Source: Streptomyces viridochromogenes
GTDB lineage: Bacteria; Actinomycetota; Actinomycetes; Streptomycetales; Streptomycetaceae
Assembly (NCBI RefSeq): GCF_001270495.1
Contig: NZ_LGUR01000223.1
Location: 1-64,000, forward strand
Length of the DNA stretch: 64,000 nucleotides
Direction: 5' to 3'
Below the pieces are notes generated by a model, which did no database searches, was not told the DNA's origin, and saw only the letters and a list, made by a program, of their open reading frames with translations. Of the stretch, positions 60,698 through 64,000 are shown piece after piece. The translations under genes were made by a program, and so were the position numbers. Position 1 is the stretch's first letter. Every line of letters starts with the position of its first letter.

Positions 60698-61201
60698 ATG
60701 GCACTCACGGAGTGGACGAAGTCAATGGAGTGGCTGGCAGCGGCGTCGGAGGACCCCGGCGCCTGCAAACAGGAATGGCAGAACGGCAGCACCGGGGTCG
60801 CACTCCTGGCCGCCGGGCGGTTCTGGGACGTACTGATCGTGCCGGAGGACCTCGGGCTGCGCGTCGCCGACCTGCTGGACGAGCTGTCCCTGCTCGACCG
60901 CGGCCCCTGCCTGCTGGACACCCGACGACGCAACGTGGGGTTCCTGCTACCCCCGGAGCCCCAGGCCGTGTGGATCGGCACCGGCGTGCGCCTTCTCGGC
61001 GCCGGCACCTGGATCACGGCCCCCGCCCCGCACTGCCGCTGGGGCGCCCTGCGCTGGCTCGTCCCGCCGGACGGAACCGGAACCCTGAACATTCCGGAGG
61101 TCCTGGAAGTGGCCATGCAGCGCTGCGCGGGCGAGCTGAACCGCCTCCAGGGTCGCCCCGCGCCCGCCGCGTGCGCGTCAGGGGGCCGCGTACGGCCGTG
61201 A
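60698..61201 (+). CDS. PrimPol-like small protein, copy 2
   Basis: A 167-residue paralogue of the protein at 57810, with the same block order (SMEWLAAASEDPGACKQEW, RFWDVLIVPEDLG, VGFLLPPEP, GTGVRLLGAGTWITAP, WLVPPDGTGTLNIP). The shared blocks suggest one fold used twice within 3 kb. Known PrimPol catalytic residues are not seen. ATG at 60698 follows a perfect AAGGAGG 6 bases upstream, so expression should be strong. Function unknown. Confidence 0.75.
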   Translation: MALTEWTKSMEWLAAASEDPGACKQEWQNGSTGVALLAAGRFWDVLIVPEDLGLRVADLLDELSLLDRGPCLLDTRRRNVGFLLPPEPQAVWIGTGVRLLGAGTWITAPAPHCRWGALRWLVPPDGTGTLNIPEVLEVAMQRCAGELNRLQGRPAPAACASGGRVRP

Positions 61202-61409
61202 CCGGCCCGGCGGGCCGCTCCGACCCGCCCGGTGACGGGGGCGCGCGCAAGAGAAAGGGCGCCTGTGACACGCCCGTGACAGTCGACGGACACCGCTATG
61301 ACGTCCACCAATCAAGGTATTGGAAACGGACAAATTGCAGCTTTCGGACATTGACCGCTTCCGGTGATGTGAGCAGAGATGGCCGAGTCGATCTGTCAGA
61401 GGACCCCCC

Positions 61410-61640
61410 ATGAGCTTCACCATCACCACGACGCACGACGAAGCCACCGCCCCCGCCCTGGCCCCGCGCGAGAGGGAGACGTTGCAGCACATCGCCCGAG
61501 GCTGCACCTATCTGCAGGCGGCTCGGCACATGGGACTGTCCAAGCACACGGTCGACGCCTACCTCCGTCGTATCCGCGCCAAGCTCAACATCAACAGCAC
61601 CGCCGAGCTCACCCGGGTGGCCATCGCCCTGGGTCTGTGA
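61410..61640 (+). CDS. single-domain LuxR-type DNA-binding regulator
   Basis: A 76-residue protein consisting almost only of a LuxR/GerE helix-turn-helix (LAPRERETLQHIARGCTYLQAARHMGLSKHTVDAYLRRIRAKLNINSTAELTRVA). There is no receiver or ligand domain. The upstream 208 bases are AT-richer than average (near 61290-61350), suggesting a promoter. It precedes the polyketide synthase gene by 342 bases on the same strand and may be its pathway regulator. Confidence 0.85.
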   Translation: MSFTITTTHDEATAPALAPRERETLQHIARGCTYLQAARHMGLSKHTVDAYLRRIRAKLNINSTAELTRVAIALGL

Positions 61641-61657
61641 GCTGCGAGCGGTGAGCG

Positions 61658-61825
61658 GTGAGCGGCGACACGACGGCGTCGGCGACCGTGCGGCGATCAG
61701 ACGCTGCCGTCCCCACACCGCGCGGGACCGAAGCGGCGCCGGACCGAAGCCGCGCCGCGCCCCGGAACTTCCTGCCGCTGATCCCTGACGCGTCCGTAGT
61801 CCCTGACGCACCCGACGTCAAGTAA
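61658..61825 (+). CDS. possible 55-residue peptide
   Basis: A GTG-initiated frame of 55 codons with normal GC bias, ending in NFLPLIPDASVVPDAPDVK. It lies between the LuxR-type gene and the polyketide synthase. It has no convincing ribosome site, and the GTG sits in a GGTGAGC tandem repeat, so it may be chance. Confidence 0.25.
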   Translation: MSGDTTASATVRRSDAAVPTPRGTEAAPDRSRAAPRNFLPLIPDASVVPDAPDVK

Positions 61826-61923
61826 CGAACAGCCGGGGCTGGGGCGTCCGCCCCCGGCGGGGCACGGTTGCAGTCCACCACCCGACCGCTCCCCTCCCGT
61901 CGTTCCCTCGTCCCTCGTCCCCC

Positions 61924-61958
61924 ATCCGCCATCCGCCATCCGCCATCCGCCATCCGCC
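61924..61958. repeat. five perfect 7-bp tandem units (ATCCGCC) before the PKS gene
   Basis: Five exact copies of ATCCGCC lie 24 bases before the start of the polyketide synthase, preceded by CCCTCGT repeats near 61900-61920. The placement, between the likely promoter and ribosome site, allows the spacing to vary by slippage. The rest of the 342-base gap holds only the doubtful small frame at 61658. Confidence 0.85.
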
Positions 61959-61982
61959 AACTCGACCCCCCACAGGTTCCCC

Positions 61983-64000
61983 ATGAATGACATCGCCATC
62001 GTCGGACTCGGCTGCCGCTTCCCCGGAGCCGCGGACCTCAGGGCGTACTGGAAGCTCCTCCTCGGTGGAGAACGGCAGTTCACCGCGGTCCCGAAGGATC
62101 GCTGGAACCATGACACGTTCCACCGGCCCGACGATCCACAGGCCCCCGACAGTGCCTACACCGACCAGGTCGCCTTCCTTCAGGGCGTGGACCGCTTCGC
62201 CGCCAGGCACTACGGTCTGCCGCCTCGCCGCGCCGAGGCCATGGACCCGCAGCACCGCCTGGCACTCGACGTCACCCGCGAGGCGCTCGACGACGCGGGG
62301 CTGGGCCGTGGCGGCTTCGACCGGGAGCGCACAGGCGTCTTCTTCGGCATCTCGGTGTCCGACTACAAGGAACTCGCCACGGCCCGGATCCGGGCCCTCG
62401 GCCTCGCCGACGGGTCGCTCGGCACGGCGGCCGACGCCGACGCCCTGAACGCGTTCAAGTCCCGCTCCACACGGGACCTCCCTCCCGTCGGCACCTTCAC
62501 CATGCCGGGCGTTCTGCTCAACATGGCGCCCGCCACGGTGAGCCGGCACTTCGGTCTCGGGGGTCCCAGCTTCGCCGTCGACGCCGCCTGCTCCAGCTCG
62601 CTGGTGGCGCTCGACCACGCGGTGGCGCAGCTGCGTCACGGCACGTGCAAGGCGGCGGTGGTCGGCGGGGTGTACGTCAGTCTCACGCCGGACAGCCTGG
62701 TCGGCTTCTCCCGACTCGGCGCGCTGTCGGCGGCGGGGGTGTGTCGCCCGTTCGATGCCAGAGCCGACGGCTTCGTACTCGGCGAGGGCGCCGGCGCCGT
62801 ATTCCTCCGGCCGCTTCAGGACGCCCTCGCCGACGGCAACCGTGTCTACGCCGTCATCAAGGGCATCGGCTCCGCCAACGACGGCGCCTCGTCGGGGCCG
62901 CTGACCCCCAGCGCCGAGGGACAACTGCGGGCCATGCGCGGCGCGTTCGACGACGCGGGCCTGCCACCCGGTGCGGCCTCCTTCATCGAGGCCCACGGTA
63001 CGGGGACCGGCGTCGGTGACCGCGTGGAGGTGGAGGCCCTGCGCCGGTTGCGGACCGAACGCGGGGGCGCGGCCCCCGGCGTCTGCTACCTCTCCTCCGG
63101 GAAGGGGCTCATCGGGCACTCGCTGTCCGCGGCCGGCATCGCGGGGCTGATCAAGACCGCGCTGGTGGTGCACCACCGCACGGTCGTACCGCAGCCCGAC
63201 GTCCTCCCCCACCCGGACCTGGGACTGGACGCCGCCGGCCTGCGCCTGGCCGACACCGCGCGGGCGCTGCCGGAGGGTGCGGGACCGGCGTGCGCGGCCG
63301 TCAGTTCGTTCGGTTTCGGTGGCACGAACGTGCACGCGGTGCTCCAGCAGGCGCCCACTACGGCCCCCGTCCGGCGGCCGACCGCCAACAGCACGCACAC
63401 CGCCCGCGAGGCGGAGCCCCAGCTCGCGCTGGTCTCGGCCGGCAGCCCGGAGCTGCTGCGGGAGCACATAGCCGACCTGCTCGGCCACCTGGAGCACACA
63501 CCCCAGGCGTCCCTCGCGGCGTTGGCCCACACCTTGGCCGGGCGCGAGCCGCTGCCGAGCAGGCTCGCGATCGTGGCCGACAGCACGGCCGAGTTCACCG
63601 AGCGGCTGCGCAGGGCCCATCGGCAACTGGCCGAGGGTGCCCGGGGCGACCTCGGCGACGGTGCCTTCGCCGTGGACGCTCCCCTGCCGTCCGTCGCACG
63701 CCGGGTCGCCTTCCTCTACCCGGGCCAGGGCAGTCAACGCCCCGGCATGATGCGGGAACTCCACGAACGCTCCCCCGACTTCCGCGATGCCGTTGACACC
63801 CTCGGAGCCGTAGCCCGGCGGCACACCGGCGTCGACCCGGCCGACCTCCTCTACGGGCCGGCGCCGGACCTGACGGACGACTCCGGGCTCAGGCGGCGGC
63901 TCGCCCCCACTGAGGTGTGCCAGCCGTTGCTCGGCACCGTGCAGATCGCCACCACCGGGCTGCTGGCCGCGTGCGGCGTCGCCCCGGATGTCGTACTCGG
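61983..64000 (+). CDS. type I polyketide synthase, N-terminal part (KS-AT), runs off window
   Basis: The first 672 residues of a modular or iterative type I PKS; the frame is open to the window end. A ketosynthase domain starts at residue 4 (IAIVGLGCRFPGA). It holds the nucleophilic Cys in DAACSSS near 202, the His in EAHGTGTG near 337 and the second His in GKGLIGHSLSAAG near 378. A linker is followed by the start of an acyltransferase (FLYPGQGSQRPGMM near 580). The KS sequence (TPDSLVGFSRLGALSAAG, DARADGFVLGEGAG) leans toward iterative or PUFA-like synthases rather than typical macrolide modules, but this is impressionistic. ATG at 61983 follows the CACAGGTT region; no strong ribosome site is seen. 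Confidence 0.9.
   Translation, partial: MNDIAIVGLGCRFPGAADLRAYWKLLLGGERQFTAVPKDRWNHDTFHRPDDPQAPDSAYTDQVAFLQGVDRFAARHYGLPPRRAEAMDPQHRLALDVTREALDDAGLGRGGFDRERTGVFFGISVSDYKELATARIRALGLADGSLGTAADADALNAFKSRSTRDLPPVGTFTMPGVLLNMAPATVSRHFGLGGPSFAVDAACSSSLVALDHAVAQLRHGTCKAAVVGGVYVSLTPDSLVGFSRLGALSAAGVCRPFDARADGFVLGEGAGAVFLRPLQDALADGNRVYAVIKGIGSANDGASSGPLTPSAEGQLRAMRGAFDDAGLPPGAASFIEAHGTGTGVGDRVEVEALRRLRTERGGAAPGVCYLSSGKGLIGHSLSAAGIAGLIKTALVVHHRTVVPQPDVLPHPDLGLDAAGLRLADTARALPEGAGPACAAVSSFGFGGTNVHAVLQQAPTTAPVRRPTANSTHTAREAEPQLALVSAGSPELLREHIADLLGHLEHTPQASLAALAHTLAGREPLPSRLAIVADSTAEFTERLRRAHRQLAEGARGDLGDGAFAVDAPLPSVARRVAFLYPGQGSQRPGMMRELHERSPDFRDAVDTLGAVARRHTGVDPADLLYGPAPDLTDDSGLRRRLAPTEVCQPLLGTVQIATTGLLAACGVAPDVVL

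Overview
The window is high-GC actinobacterial DNA, almost certainly Streptomyces or a close relative: strong third-position GC bias, GGAGG-type ribosome sites, GTG/TTG starts, and typical Streptomyces families (P450s, NRPS with MbtH, SpoIIE phosphatase, CebR-type operator). No rRNA, tRNA, transposase or CRISPR was seen, and no gene is clearly broken. The last gene runs off the right edge.

Layout. (1) 100-4393, plus: an inositol/sugar-acid catabolic operon (two TIM-barrel isomerases, a sugar porter, a Gfo/Idh/MocA dehydrogenase). (2) 4437-26612, minus: a colinear NRPS operon. A cysteate/threonine-synthase-like PLP enzyme is followed by three NRPSs with five modules (C-A-T-C-A-T-E, C-A-T-C-A-T-E, C-A-T-TE), an MbtH protein and a P450. 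Specificity residues read by eye suggest Val, D-(Asp/Asn-like), Thr, D-X, Y. (3) 26864-30083, plus, divergent from it: a 2-oxoacid dehydrogenase E1-alpha and a single-chain E1-beta/E2 fusion. (4) 30097-31259, minus: an ATP-grasp ligase and a 63-residue precursor (graspetide RiPP pair). (5) 31479-33473: a secreted protein with two tandem esterase modules behind a perfect CebR-type operator. (6) 33483-39554, minus: a small unknown protein, a drug exporter, an atypical P450, a flavin oxidase and an ankyrin protein. (7) 39605-42707, plus: a cobalamin riboswitch and a BtuCDF importer.

(8) 42719-56867, all on the minus strand, is the most interesting block. Isocyanide synthase, P450, asparagine-synthetase-like amidotransferase, exporter and a small CxxCxCxC protein are followed upstream by a FecCD-type metallophore importer, an ECF sigma factor, a Met/His-rich membrane protein, a PCuAC-like protein, a Cu(I) P-type ATPase and a Met-rich membrane peptide. 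The enzyme set fits a hazimycin-like product (isonitrile, carboxamide, phenol coupling). Isonitriles bind copper, so the block may be one copper-acquisition/handling (chalkophore) system; this is inference.

(9) 56954-61640: a DUF998-like membrane protein, two paralogous PrimPol-like small proteins, two small unknown proteins, a GAF-SpoIIE phosphatase and a one-domain LuxR-type regulator. (10) 61983 to the end: the start of a type I polyketide synthase (KS, then AT), preceded by a 7-bp tandem repeat.

Domain positions and NRPS specificity codes were aligned by eye against known family motifs; no database search was possible.
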